64,000 bases of DNA from Leptolyngbya sp. FACHB-261 (GCF_014696065.1 NZ_JACJPL010000016.1:1-64000), one strand, 5' to 3'; positions 1-8,278 are shown, counted from the stretch's first letter. Notes: generated by a model from the sequence alone, not told the origin. Translations and numbers: made by a program.

Positions 1-722
1 GAGTAGGTCAGCAGTTTTGATAGAAATCCTGGCAGCACGGTGGGCTTTCGACCCAATGCTTTCAAAGTTCCTTGAGCCACTTCTCCTGCGCTCAAGACCT
101 TGCCCATCTTCATGCCCGCGCGATCGCCGAAACCACTGTTAGTGGGACCTGGTGCAGAGGCAATCACATCAACACCCTTGGGTGCAAGTTCTACATACAG
201 GGCTTCCGCTAAGGTCTGCACATACGCTTTGGTCGCTGCATAGTTGGCAGCAAATGGCATCCCTTGAAACCCCACGAGCGAACTCATCAACACGATGCCG
301 CCCCTCTGCTGCTGGGCGAATCGCTGCGAGAAGTGCCAAGTTAGCCCCAAGAGCGCTCGACAATTAACATTCAGCATCTCCACCTCTTGTTCCAATCGGG
401 AATTGAGAAACGCTCCTGATGTCCCAAACCCTGCCGCCGCCACCAGTAACCCCACATCCAAATCGTCGGTCTGCGCCACAAGGGTGCCCACGTTCATCTC
501 CACGGCCAAATCCCTGACTACCAAGCGCACCTCAGTCCCATAGCGATTGCGTAGATCCTTCGCCATCTGCTCTAGAACGGCTTGGCTCCGCGCCACCAAG
601 ACGAGATTTAACCCTGCCTCAGCCAACCTCACAGCCATCTCACGCCCGATGCCAGATGATGCACCTGTGACGACAGCCCAAGACCCATATCGGGTTTTCA
701 ACCGATTTTGCAAACTTTCCAT
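1..722 (-). CDS. Short-chain dehydrogenase/reductase (SDR), partial at left edge
   Basis: NAD(P)-dependent oxidoreductase of the classical SDR fold, probably cytosolic; the substrate cannot be read. The start ATG is at 722-720 and the frame stays open to the window edge, so the C-terminus is missing. The nucleotide-binding motif TGASSGIG lies near residue 20, a Ser (LMSSLVGF) and the catalytic pair in NYAATKAYV follow in the right order, and PGPTNSGF after the active site is typical of the DltE/YqjQ-like group. It is divergent from a PadR-type regulator with a 110-bp shared promoter region, so regulation by that protein is likely. I am sure of the family, not of the role. Confidence 0.85.
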   Translation of the reverse strand, partial: MESLQNRLKTRYGSWAVVTGASSGIGREMAVRLAEAGLNLVLVARSQAVLEQMAKDLRNRYGTEVRLVVRDLAVEMNVGTLVAQTDDLDVGLLVAAAGFGTSGAFLNSRLEQEVEMLNVNCRALLGLTWHFSQRFAQQQRGGIVLMSSLVGFQGMPFAANYAATKAYVQTLAEALYVELAPKGVDVIASAPGPTNSGFGDRAGMKMGKVLSAGEVAQGTLKALGRKPTVLPGFLSKLLTY

Positions 723-741
723 ATATATACTCTGGTCATTT

Positions 742-815
742 TATTCAAAAAATTGAATACAACGACCAAGGTACACTTAGATCATGAACCCGTCAAGAAT
801 TATTCAGTCCTGAAT
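742..815. promoter_or_regulatory. Divergent promoter region with two related palindromes, likely PadR operators
   Basis: Two inverted repeats lie between the divergent SDR and PadR genes. The first, 742-759, has 7-base arms TATTCAA/TTGAATA around AAAA. The second, 802-815, has ATTCA/TGAAT arms around four bases. Both share the half-site ATTCA, and the second ends about 20 bases before the PadR start. PadR proteins usually bind such dyads over their own promoter and a divergent target. The binding assignment is inference. Confidence 0.5.
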
Positions 816-833
816 CGCTGAACCCCTACTGTT

Positions 834-1382
834 ATGGCTCTCAAGCACACAATCCTGGCTTTTTTATCGCGTCAACCTCTGAGTGGCTATGAAGTAGCCA
901 AAGAATTTACCGAAGGATTTGGAGGTTGTTTTTGGAAAGCGAGCCAACAGCAGGTGTACGCTGAACTTGCAAAGCTAGAGCAACAAGGTTGCGTCACCTA
1001 CGAGGCAATTCCCCAAGCTGGACGTTTGGATAAGAAAATCTATTCCATCACTCCCGAAGGACACCAATTACTGATCGACTGGTTAACCCAACCGACAGAA
1101 CCCACTGTCATCCGTGAGGATTTAGGTGTGATGGGATTAGCAGGACATCTCGTTCCAAATCAGGTGGTTTATCACGAAATCAAGCGCCGTCAAAAACTCC
1201 ACAGGGAAATGGCACAACACCTAAAAAAAATGGATGAACATTTTGCCAAACATCTAGATTCGCTCGAACTCAAAGATCTCTATATGCACTTGATCATGCG
1301 TCGGGCGATTCGCTATCAAGAAGACTGGGTGGCATGGTGTGATGAATCACTTGCGGCAATCGATCGGATCGTAAATCGTTAG
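834..1382 (+). CDS. PadR-family transcriptional regulator
   Basis: 182-aa cytosolic DNA-binding regulator. The N-terminus (HTILAFLSRQPLSGYEVAKE) is the winged-helix signature of PadR (residues about 5-85), with FWKASQQQVYAELAKLEQQG as the recognition-helix region. It is followed by a C-terminal helical dimerisation domain, giving the usual subfamily-2 (Vir_act_alpha_C) length. PadR proteins are mostly repressors answering to phenolics or other small lipophilic molecules. The divergent SDR gene at the left edge is the natural target, and palindromes lie between them. The ATG at 834 gives a full-length domain with no alternative needed. Confidence 0.9.
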   Translation: MALKHTILAFLSRQPLSGYEVAKEFTEGFGGCFWKASQQQVYAELAKLEQQGCVTYEAIPQAGRLDKKIYSITPEGHQLLIDWLTQPTEPTVIREDLGVMGLAGHLVPNQVVYHEIKRRQKLHREMAQHLKKMDEHFAKHLDSLELKDLYMHLIMRRAIRYQEDWVAWCDESLAAIDRIVNR

Positions 1383-1522
1383 AGGCTTAGAAAGCAAAAC
1401 AAAAGGGCGATCGCTTCATTGGAGATCTCGAAAGGCGTTCCTAAAAAAGACTCTCAGGGAATCTGGCTCTGAGGACTGACAGATAAGCTCTCAGCTACCG
1501 TCTCCGATCCAAATATGAGGTA

Positions 1523-1609
1523 GCCTAACGACCAAGCTCACCGGGCGCAGATAACCTTTTCAACTCAACCGACTAACTTGTGACGTTCCGGTGCAGCGAC
1601 TTGTTAGGT
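1523..1609 (-). other. attC recombination site 1 of a cassette array
   Basis: 87-bp imperfect dyad. Read on the minus strand it starts ACCTAAC (R'') and ends GTTAGGC (R'), matching RYYYAAC...GTTRRRY. The inner L boxes pair as GCTCACCGG against CCGGTGCAGC with one unpaired extra base, the hallmark that sets recombination polarity in attC sites. The stop codon of the upstream amidotransferase remnant lies inside R'', as is common in integron cassettes. Confidence 0.8.
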
Positions 1610-2301
1610 TACACTTCTACTCGATAGATTATTTAAGATTCTGCTCATTGCATCGTTGATGATGTCGAAATTATCGTCTCTTAGCAACATTTCCTCTGGC
1701 TTCTGAGTATGTTTGCCTTCTACTAACTCATCCGCACAGTTTTTAATGATTTGCCGTACGCTGTTCTTATTTAATTCAAGGTGAAACTGCAAACCTAATA
1801 TCTTCTCGTTGTAGACAAACGCCTGGTTCTGGTAACCCTCACTGTAGGCTAGACGAGTTGCGCCTTCTGGGAGGTCAAACGTATCGCCATGCTAATGAAA
1901 AACTGTAAGCTTTTGCGGTAGCGAGTCAAAGACAACAAAATTCTCAGCTTCATCAGTCATCTCGATGGGAAACCAACCAATCTCTTTGTGCTGTCCTTGA
2001 TAAACTTTCGCACCTAAAACATTGGCGATTAACTGCGACCCAAGATAAATGCCAACGACTGTTTTATCTTGCTTAATTGCCTGTTCAATAAACCGTTTCT
2101 CCTCGGCCAGCCAAGGGTATTTGTCATCCTCATAAACGTTCATCGGTCCACCCATCACAATTAGCCAATCAATATCCTTGGCTGAAGGCAAAGACTCGTT
2201 GCTATAAAATCTAGTGGCTGACAACGAGTGATTTTGATTGCCCACGATTCGATGCTGGCAAGTCCTTCAAAAGAAACGTGCTGTAAATAATGAATCTTCA
2301 C
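1604..2301 (-). pseudogene. Class I glutamine amidotransferase, triply inactivated cassette gene
   Basis: Reads as a stand-alone GATase1 protein (GMP-synthase-like amidotransferase type). A GTG start at 2301-2299 follows an AAGGAGTG ribosome site. Three defects are visible. A frameshift near 2246, probably one A lost from a run, separates the N-terminus from DWLIVMGGPMNVYEDD. The nucleophile-elbow motif reads GIYLGSQLIA where the family has GICLGAQ, so the catalytic Cys is Tyr (codon TAT). An in-frame TAG at about 1890 replaces the Trp expected in FHWHGDTF. The segment after the stop still reads well (LQFHLELN), so decay is recent. It is a cassette gene: its stop falls inside attC site 1. It cannot hydrolyse glutamine even if read through. 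Confidence 0.85.
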
Positions 2302-2414
2302 CGTATCACTCCTTCGCAAATTTTTATCTTAGCGCTCCCCTAACGCCCGCACCAACTTAATCTTGAACCCTTACAAGTAGCCTCAAACTACTGCCCTCAT
2401 CAGCTACTCAAGCA

Positions 2415-2499
2415 GCCTAACGCTCCGTTGAGCGGCTGCCAGTAATGCCTGTATCTACACAAAGCCTTGCATCAATCCGCTCTGACCAGATTGTTATGC
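2415..2499 (-). other. attC recombination site 2
   Basis: 85-bp site. On the minus strand it begins GCATAAC and ends GTTAGGC, with GAGCGG/CCGCTC as the core of the paired L boxes and unpaired bases between. It lies 25 bp downstream of the minus-strand gene at 2524-2940, the position expected for the attC of that cassette. Confidence 0.75.
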
Positions 2500-2523
2500 C
2501 GCACAACATACTTCTTTTCAGGC

Positions 2524-2940
2524 TTATTCAATGCTGTCAACATCTTGGAACATCCTTACTTTGTCGGCGAGCAATGTTTTTTTTAAAACACTTCCATAGA
2601 AAGAGTGGAAAGTTTCTGGTCTAACTAGGAAGAGGATTTCATCGTATGAACTTAACTTGTCATTGAAATCCTGAATGACCATCTTTTCTTCTTGCGATGT
2701 AACCGTATCAGGATGTTTTTCGTACCAGACATGATGCTCGTCTGCTAAGTAGACTCCGTAGAGATCTGACAGAATACCCCAATTCACGCCCTTTTCTTTG
2801 CATCTCTCCATAAATTGCTGAATGCCAGGATTTGTGTACAACTTATCCGGTGTAACTGCAATGTCAGTTCCTTTAAGATTAGGTTCCTTTTCTTTTGAGC
2901 AGTGGGTTAGGTAAACGCGCATAGCTTTAATCATCCTCAA
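2524..2940 (-). CDS. Integron-cassette hypothetical protein, DUF6884-like
   Basis: 138-aa soluble protein without signal peptide or membrane segment. The opening VYLTHCSKEK, then LYTNPGIQQFMERC and WGILSDLYGVYLADE, resemble the DUF6884 group of small proteins, whose function is unknown to me; the likeness is from memory. Three Met codons compete for the start (2940, 2934, 2922). The last one lies 12 bases after GAGG and directly before the conserved VYLTHCS, so the true start is uncertain. It is bounded by attC site 2 downstream and attC site 3 upstream on the same strand, which makes it the only gene of a 650-bp cassette. Confidence 0.6.
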   Translation of the reverse strand: MRMIKAMRVYLTHCSKEKEPNLKGTDIAVTPDKLYTNPGIQQFMERCKEKGVNWGILSDLYGVYLADEHHVWYEKHPDTVTSQEEKMVIQDFNDKLSSYDEILFLVRPETFHSFYGSVLKKTLLADKVRMFQDVDSIE

Positions 2941-3062
2941 AGACTAAGTGACTTTGAATTCAACAAACTGCCTGCCAAACTGTCGCTTTCATGATCTACC
3001 TCAAAATCCTCACCTTGAATCTGTACAGCCAAATCTTAACACTGCCCCCTTAACCGATCGCG

Positions 3063-3147
3063 GCATAACGGCGAAGGTCAGGCGGCAGATCACCTCTGCA
3101 TCACCACCGGCCAATTGTAGACCGTCCGCTGCACCGCGTTGTTATAC
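3063..3147 (-). other. attC recombination site 3
   Basis: 85-bp site, minus-strand R'' GTATAAC and R' GTTATGC. The arms GGTGCAGCGG and CCGCCTGACC pair over the L boxes with unpaired bases, as in sites 1, 4 and 5. Confidence 0.7.
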
Positions 3148-3616
3148 AGCGTTTGATTGTACGATCCCTTCAACGCGAAATACAGACGGCGGCATCGGGA
3201 AGCAGATTGTATCTCGATTCCTTAACGAACTTTCTAGCAATTCGTCTGCTACGACACTACGCGCTTCAACCGGTAAAGAAATCAAAGCCTGAGCTAGGGC
3301 TAGGTGAGTTGAAGTTAAATCAAGTAATAGACTATATCAACGCACATCTTGAACAAGAGATTCAGTTAGCTGATTTGGCTCAAGTAACAGATTTCAACCC
3401 ACGCTACTTTGCAAGTCTCTTCAAGCGATCGATGAGAATTTCTCCCTGGTAGTAATCATGCAGCAACGAGTTGAACGATCCAAGAAGCTGTTAGAACAGC
3501 ACGATCATTCAATCTTAGAGGTTGCTCTTCAGTGTGGTTTCAACAGCCAAAGTCACTTCTCCTATCAGTTTCACAGACTGACAGGGGTGCAGCCCAACGC
3601 GTATCGAAATCGTTGA
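3148..3616 (+). pseudogene. AraC-family regulator, C-terminal fragment with frameshift
   Basis: Only the end of the sensor domain and the AraC/XylS DNA-binding domain remain. SLQREIQ...GSRLYLDSL and LLRHYA match the linker; then come DYINAHLEQEIQLADLAQ and YFASLFKRSM of the first helix-turn-helix. At about 3450 the frame breaks (one base missing between SPW and MQQRVERSKKLLEQ), and the second helix-turn-helix (VALQCGFNSQSHFSYQFHR) runs on in another frame to the stop at 3616. The 5' end is cut off next to attC site 3. It is antisense to the array, so it is cassette filler rather than a normal cassette gene. Confidence 0.75.
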
Positions 3617-3729
3617 TTTGGAGCGATCGCTCTACTACCAAATATAAAACATCGCTAATACTGGCACTACCTTAGCCCTGAATACTGGCAGATGGGCTCT
3701 CGACTGCGCCTCTACCAAGGACTTAGGTG

Positions 3730-3816
3730 ACATAACGTTCTCGGTCAGTGGTTGCCATAGAACTTAAACTCAGCACTAGCGGTGTTCTTCAGTCCACTGC
3801 ACTTGGTTGGTTATGC
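3730..3816 (-). other. attC recombination site 4
   Basis: 87-bp site. On the minus strand it begins GCATAAC and ends GTTATGT. L boxes pair GTCAGTGG with GTGCAGTGG, one extra base, as in site 1. It follows 80 bp after the stop of the minus-strand MarR gene. Confidence 0.7.
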
Positions 3817-3896
3817 GACTAGCAACAATGACACATTAGGAATAGAAAGCAATGCAAACTATAATGTAACCTTCAGTTTTAACAAAGATTGCTGTG

Positions 3897-4418
3897 TTAC
3901 TTGCTCACCATTCGACAGTATTGCTGATCAACCGGGCAACGATCGCTTGGGCACACTTCCTCTTCACACAAGCGACAAATTGCAAATGCCCGCAACTCAC
4001 TTGTTGTCATTGCAGTCAGCATTTTCTCCAAAAGGTGAGTTAATTGCTCACACTCATCAGGTGTTAGAGAGTTCACTGCAAACTTCAGTTGCTGTCGCCG
4101 CTCGGTTAGAGTTGCCTGTCGGCGCTCGTAACCCAGATCAGTTAGAAACAACGCCAGCGTTCTCCCATCTGAACCGGATCTGCGCTCAACCAAACCTTGT
4201 GCCTCTAAGCGATCAATCAGACGAACCGTTCCAGGATGAGAAAGATTCAAAATTTGACGCAGTGTATTGATAGAAAGCCCAGGTTCCGCGCCCAGTGTGA
4301 CAAGAGCCGCAGGAGTTTCACCGCCATGTCCCATACTCGCCTCAACAACAGCCTCTAACCCATCGACCACACTTAAAGCCAGTGCACCTAGGAGATTCAG
4401 AGTTCGTTCTTCAGTCAT
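3897..4418 (-). CDS. MarR-family transcriptional regulator with C-terminal cysteine cluster
   Basis: 173-aa winged-helix regulator. The DNA-binding part is plain: LSINTLRQILNLSHPGTVRL, then VERRSGSDGRTLALFLTDLG (wing). The last 35 residues carry five Cys in CRLCEEEVC and DRCPVDQQYC, a pattern seen in some MarR proteins and suited to metal binding or thiol sensing. It is transcribed 10 bp behind the NTF2-like gene, so the two form an operon. A palindrome at 4889-4905 upstream of that operon is a fitting autoregulatory operator. attC site 4 lies downstream. Family is clear; effector unknown. Confidence 0.85.
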   Translation of the reverse strand: MTEERTLNLLGALALSVVDGLEAVVEASMGHGGETPAALVTLGAEPGLSINTLRQILNLSHPGTVRLIDRLEAQGLVERRSGSDGRTLALFLTDLGYERRQATLTERRQQLKFAVNSLTPDECEQLTHLLEKMLTAMTTSELRAFAICRLCEEEVCPSDRCPVDQQYCRMVSK

Positions 4419-4428
4419 AACAATAAAA

Positions 4429-4842
4429 TCACTCAGCCTTGCTTAGGTTGATTACCGTTGACGGATGTTCATGGACGATGAGCCATTGATTGTTTCGCTT
4501 CTCCCAGACATCCGTATGTCTAGCATTCACCTCAAATTCACTGCCATCCTCGAAGGCGTATGCCATCCGGGATGTGAAGACAGTGACAGCAACTTGACCT
4601 TCCGCCAAGAACTTAACCTGCAAGTCCTGATTTGGAGACACGCTCAGTCGTGACAGTCCTGGGTAAATGGATCGCATTTCTGCAAACCCAGCAAAGCCCT
4701 CAAGTGGGGGCAGAGAATCGTAAATCACAACGTCTGAGTCCATTGCATAGAACATTGCAAGACGATCAAAGTCAGGATGACCACTATCAGTCGTCCACGC
4801 CTTGCAATACTCGTGAATCCGGTTTTGCCACTCGCTACTCAT
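4429..4842 (-). CDS. NTF2/SnoaL-fold protein
   Basis: 137-aa small cone-shaped alpha+beta barrel of the SnoaL-like/DUF4440 type. The start follows an AAGGAGG site at 4848-4854. Features are the helical N-terminus (RIHEYCKAWTTDSGHPDFDR), VVIYDSLPPLEGFAGFAEMR, and the C-terminal strands HTDVWEKRNNQWLIVHEHPS typical of the fold. Members serve as isomerases, hydrolases or mere binding proteins; the substrate cannot be inferred. First gene of a two-gene operon with MarR. Confidence 0.75.
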   Translation of the reverse strand: MSSEWQNRIHEYCKAWTTDSGHPDFDRLAMFYAMDSDVVIYDSLPPLEGFAGFAEMRSIYPGLSRLSVSPNQDLQVKFLAEGQVAVTVFTSRMAYAFEDGSEFEVNARHTDVWEKRNNQWLIVHEHPSTVINLSKAE

Positions 4843-4888
4843 ACGTCCTCCTTAAAGGTCGTTGAAGATTACTCAGCGACGGAAATAT

Positions 4889-4905
4889 ATATGCATCATA
4901 CATAT
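4889..4905. promoter_or_regulatory. Palindromic operator candidate upstream of the NTF2-MarR operon
   Basis: ATATGCATCATACATAT, a near-perfect inverted repeat, lies about 50 bp upstream of the first gene of a MarR operon, in an AT-rich stretch fit for a promoter. MarR dimers normally bind such dyads of 15-20 bp. Binding by the adjacent MarR protein is inference. Confidence 0.45.
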
Positions 4906-5411
4906 TTAATGGGTAAATGCAAAGAGCAAATTTTGAGCAAGCCCTAGCTCAGCTCACCCAAGCACGATTTTGCCTTTGCTAGTAGGCTACAACCCATGCT
5001 TTTATCGCCCAGAACAAAGCTGCATAACAACTTATTCTACAGAGTCTAACTGTAGATTTCCGGGGTTCAGCCCTCTATTATTTATCTGTAGATTTGTAGA
5101 CCTGAAAGACGTTTTGACTATGGATCATCCCGACCATCATCCAGCACAAGGTTTGCAAGTGGCGGACATCTTGCCAGGACATTTTGGATTGACTCACAAA
5201 TTGATGCAGCGCATCATAAAGACGGGAAGTGGTTGGCATTGTTCGGCTCTTGTGTGGTTACTTGTTAGCCTAAACCAGCCTCCGCTTCCCACCCTGCTTT
5301 CGGTTCAGCCTTTATTACTTTTGTCAGTCAAGCAGGTCTGGAACCTCATCGAAATTTATGTCGTCTCTAACCTTGAGTCACTTGATTAAACGGTAGCAGG
5401 AGCGCTAATCA
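4906..5411. other. Stretch without a recognisable gene
   Basis: About 500 bp. Open frames exist but none has convincing homology or a ribosome site. A single GCATAAC core-like heptamer near 5022 has no partner. Probably decayed sequence. Confidence 0.4.
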
Positions 5412-5873
5412 ATGGAATCAGCAATGACATCAAGAGCGCGTATTCGGTTCTTGATTGCGGTTGGGGTCAGCATTTCGAGTATTGCAGGTGTCGGAGCAGT
5501 TGCAGCTTTTGCGAGTGCTGGTTCGCATGTTGTTCGAGGAAATCTGACAGCGGCCACAGCAGAAGCGCGATCGATCGCCTGTAACCAAATCGACGTGAAA
5601 TCGGAATTACGACTCGCTTCTTTCACGCTGAAAACTTTAGGTTCAACAACCGCCGAAGGTCAAACGCTGGGTGAAGGCTGCTCCTACACGCTCACGTTCG
5701 ACGATTTACTTTTGTTCTCAGTGCCCCAATCCAGGCAATTGTTCGATAATCGCCTTTTAATCAAAGCGCCCCTAGTTGAAGGAACTTTTGCCTCGCTCTA
5801 CAGCCCATATACAGCACCGATCGACCTGGAGTTGCCAGGGAGCCTTAGTGGAGTAGAGCCAAAGTCGAACTGA
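5412..5873 (+). CDS. Hypothetical membrane-anchored or exported protein
   Basis: 153 aa. Residues about 10-33 (IRFLIAVGVSISSIAGVGAV onward) form a hydrophobic N-terminal helix after two Arg, a signal peptide or anchor. The remainder is a small exported domain with two Cys (SIACNQ, GEGCSYTL) that could form a disulfide. I do not recognise the family. The frame ends after GVEPKSN; a plausible reading continues in another frame for about 35 residues (to 5978), so a late frameshift is possible. No clear partner gene. Confidence 0.5.
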   Translation: MESAMTSRARIRFLIAVGVSISSIAGVGAVAAFASAGSHVVRGNLTAATAEARSIACNQIDVKSELRLASFTLKTLGSTTAEGQTLGEGCSYTLTFDDLLLFSVPQSRQLFDNRLLIKAPLVEGTFASLYSPYTAPIDLELPGSLSGVEPKSN

Positions 5874-5912
5874 ATGAATCAAATAAGGTTAGCAACGATC
5901 GCCAGCCTCAGA

Positions 5913-6107
5913 TCATTCGTTTTCGGGCCGATGACATTCAGGCGATTGAGCAGCACGAGCAGGAGCAGTGGCGATCAATCTGACTGCGCCATCTTCAGCC
6001 ACAACCCAGCCTTGCGCTTCCATGATCGGCGCGGCTTCTGCCACAGCAGCTTGATTGGACGGATCGATCGCAACTGTTGTTTGCTCATTTAAGGTGAACC
6101 AATCAGG
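5913..6107 (-). pseudogene. C-terminal remnant of a filamentous-haemagglutinin-type exoprotein
   Basis: A short open stretch reads DWFTLNEQTTVAIDPSNQ, then PIMEAQGWVVAEDGAVRL and PARAAQSPECH. The pattern EAQGW-hhh-DG-V-L followed by a Pro-rich tail resembles the end of cyanobacterial two-partner-secretion exoproteins (haemagglutination-activity N-terminal family). Nothing of the large N-terminal part is nearby and a stop closes the frame upstream, so this would be a relic. The family call rests on memory of the C-terminal signature only. Confidence 0.35.
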
Positions 6108-6161
6108 GCAACGCCTTTAAGTAAGCATAGCTAACGCTGAAGGATTAAAGTTTACAGCTTT

Positions 6162-6401
6162 CTACCGAAGTGCGACCTCGCCGCCGTTCGCTTGAATTGC
6201 AGCGAGAAGCGCGGGTCTTCCAGCGCCCGCAAGCCACTCGTCCATTGTGAGCAGTTCAGGGAAGTCTGCTCGAAGCGAAGCGATGTCTGCATTGCCCGCT
6301 AGCCGCCCTTGATCGACCAGCTTAGCGAGTCCACCGAGGAACGCATTCTGCTCAAGCAGGCTGTCTGAAAAGCGGTGTCCCCTGAAAGCCAAAAGAACCA
6401 A
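6162..6401 (-). pseudogene. Unrecognised C-terminal gene fragment next to a MITE-like element
   Basis: About 79 codons (…LAKLVDQGRLAGNADIASLR… and TMDEWLAGAGRPAL) with good coding character but no start with a ribosome site. The frame is open back to the edge of the small inverted-repeat element at 6433-6653, where a stop occurs, suggesting that the insertion or a rearrangement removed the 5' part. I do not recognise the family. Confidence 0.3.
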
Positions 6402-6432
6402 CCATTGTTTCTGACCAAGAACGCGCTTCTAA

Positions 6433-6653
6433 CTCTATCCCTCTTCTGTCACTCTCCGAAAACATTTGCCATTTCTGAACTCCAGAGCCTTTGTATATGA
6501 AGCGATTGCCTACGGCACCAGCAAAGCTGATCGCCTGATTTTTTCTAACAACAAATACAGCCACCAAGTTTTTCTAATAGGATAGCTTGTATTGATTGAC
6601 TGATAAGGCTTTTGGAGATTGCCTTCCCGGAGAGTGACAGAAGAGGGATAAAG
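6433..6653. mobile_element. MITE-like element, 221 bp with 26-bp terminal inverted repeats
   Basis: The ends CTCTATCCCTCTTCTGTCAC… (6433-6458) and its inverted copy (6628-6653) match at all but about one position over 26 bases. The interior has no transposase-size frame. Size and structure fit a miniature inverted-repeat element mobilised by a transposase elsewhere. No clear target-site duplication is seen. It lies just downstream of the LysR stop. Confidence 0.7.
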
Positions 6654-6660
6654 CTCCACT

Positions 6661-7581
6661 CTATTTCAAAGGTCTATGCTGGGAGAAACTACCAGCCACT
6701 TCGACTAACCAATCTAAAAACTTTAGAATTAGTTTTTCTTTAGGGTGATTCTCTAAATACACGACCGAATAGCTAAAACCGTCTAGCGACACATCAAGGG
6801 GTTGCACTAAAAACCCCAATGCAACATCATCAGCAACATGAATGTTGCTGCATAGAGCGATACCTTGACCGGCGATCGCGGCTTGAATGGTTAAACTTTC
6901 TTCGTCGAATTTAATCCCATCATTTGGGTCAGTCGTGTTTAGCCCTGCAAGTCTAAACCAGTTTTTCCAGTCAGGGGCTTCTGTTCCAAAATGAATCCAT
7001 TCAAAATGCAGCAGAGGATGATGCAATAGATCACTTGGCTCTTTAATCGGATGCTTTTCATTCAATAAATGTGGACTACAGACGGGCATAAATACATCTG
7101 ACATCAGCTTCCGAACGGTCAGTCCCGGATAGTTGCCTTTGCCATAGCGAATCGCCACATCAACCGTTTGCCTATGTAAATCGACGACATCATTTGAAGT
7201 TTGTAGCCGAAGATCAATTTTGGAATGTGTTCGTTGAAAATCAGCTAAACGAGGCACCAACCACTTGGCTGCAAAGACCGTCGTCACGCTCACAGTTAAT
7301 GTAGTAGATTCTGAAACTTCCGTTGATTGAGCGATCGCTGCTGCAATCGCGTCCAGGCTTTTGCTCACTGCCGGATACAAGAGTTGTCCTACTTCTGTTA
7401 GCGCCAGAGGTCGGGGGCGGCGGCGAAACAAGGACACCCCTAAGTGATCCTCCAGCACTTTGATTTGATGGCTGACTGCGGTTGGCGTGATAGCCAGTTC
7501 TTCAGCCGCTTGCTGAAAACTCAGATGTCGAGCCGCAACCTCAAAAGTATGCAAAGCGTTGAGGGGTGGCAGCGATCGCAT
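6661..7581 (-). CDS. LysR-type transcriptional regulator (GcvA-like)
   Basis: 306 aa. The N-terminal winged helix is typical: LNALHTFEVAARHLSFQQAA, then AVSHQIKVLEDHLGVSLFRR (residues about 5-65). The effector-binding domain follows (LRLQTSNDVVDLHRQTVDVAIRYG is characteristic of the GcvA/AmpR group). It is divergent from a VOC-azoreductase operon, starting about 150 bp away, and probably controls it. LysR proteins act as tetramers and activate upon ligand binding; the ligand is unknown. Confidence 0.9.
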   Translation of the reverse strand: MRSLPPLNALHTFEVAARHLSFQQAAEELAITPTAVSHQIKVLEDHLGVSLFRRRPRPLALTEVGQLLYPAVSKSLDAIAAAIAQSTEVSESTTLTVSVTTVFAAKWLVPRLADFQRTHSKIDLRLQTSNDVVDLHRQTVDVAIRYGKGNYPGLTVRKLMSDVFMPVCSPHLLNEKHPIKEPSDLLHHPLLHFEWIHFGTEAPDWKNWFRLAGLNTTDPNDGIKFDEESLTIQAAIAGQGIALCSNIHVADDVALGFLVQPLDVSLDGFSYSVVYLENHPKEKLILKFLDWLVEVAGSFSQHRPLK

Positions 7582-7729
7582 AAAATTCTTGATGAGTTTT
7601 TTTCATCCTAAGCGTGAGTAGATTGAATTTGCAATCCCCTACTGTCCCTTGCTAGTGTCTAAATTAAGGAAACGAAAGAGTTTTCTGATCACTCATCAGC
7701 TTACTTAAAACCCTTAGACGTTTCTAAAG

Positions 7730-8278
7730 ATGGTACTGGACTTAAACTCAATCCACGTGCTCACCGCCTCCCAACTCTCGAATCATTTTCTAGGGGATGC
7801 AATTGAGATCTGCATTGTCACTCGCAATTATCAGCAAACTATGACGGGTCTCGTCCAATTGGGCATTGGACCCTGGCGAGTTTATACCTTTAACGCTGAA
7901 ACCGTTACGGAACAGACTTACAAAGGGCAGCCAACTGAGTACTCGATTAAAGTCTGTTTTGCTCAAGCTAAGAACGTCATCTGGGAGATTATGCAGCCGC
8001 TCTCTGGTCCCACTATCTTTCAAGAATTCCTCGATCGCCACAACGAAGGGATTCACCACATTGCATTTAATTGTGGCGATCACCCCTGGGAAGAACGTAT
8101 CCAAGAGTTTGAGTCTAGAGGGTTCCGCTTGATTCAGTCGGGCAAGTGGATGGGGCAAAATGCCTTTGCCTTTTTTGATACTGAGGATGCCACTACCACT
8201 ATTTTTGAAACGTATTTCTTTCCACCTGGTTTTGAGTATCCAGAACCTGAAGCCTGGTTCCCTGCACCCCCTCCCTAG
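7730..8278 (+). CDS. VOC superfamily (glyoxalase-like) protein
   Basis: 182 aa. Two beta-alpha-beta-beta-beta modules of the vicinal-oxygen-chelate fold: IEICIVTRNYQQTMTGLVQL in the first, IHHIAFNCGDHPWEERI and TTIFETYFFPPGFEYPEP in the second. The second module keeps the metal ligands His (HHIAF) and Glu (FETYF), but the first ligand position is not a His, so metal binding may differ from glyoxalase I. It is separated by 12 bp from the azoreductase gene, forming an operon divergent from LysR. Likely in detoxification or an aromatic pathway. Confidence 0.8.
   Translation: MVLDLNSIHVLTASQLSNHFLGDAIEICIVTRNYQQTMTGLVQLGIGPWRVYTFNAETVTEQTYKGQPTEYSIKVCFAQAKNVIWEIMQPLSGPTIFQEFLDRHNEGIHHIAFNCGDHPWEERIQEFESRGFRLIQSGKWMGQNAFAFFDTEDATTTIFETYFFPPGFEYPEPEAWFPAPPP

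Noticed and set aside
5100-5260. IS91/ISCR-like transposase N-terminus
   Set aside because: Only the words HHPAQGLQVADIL resemble the family; the following sequence does not continue the match.
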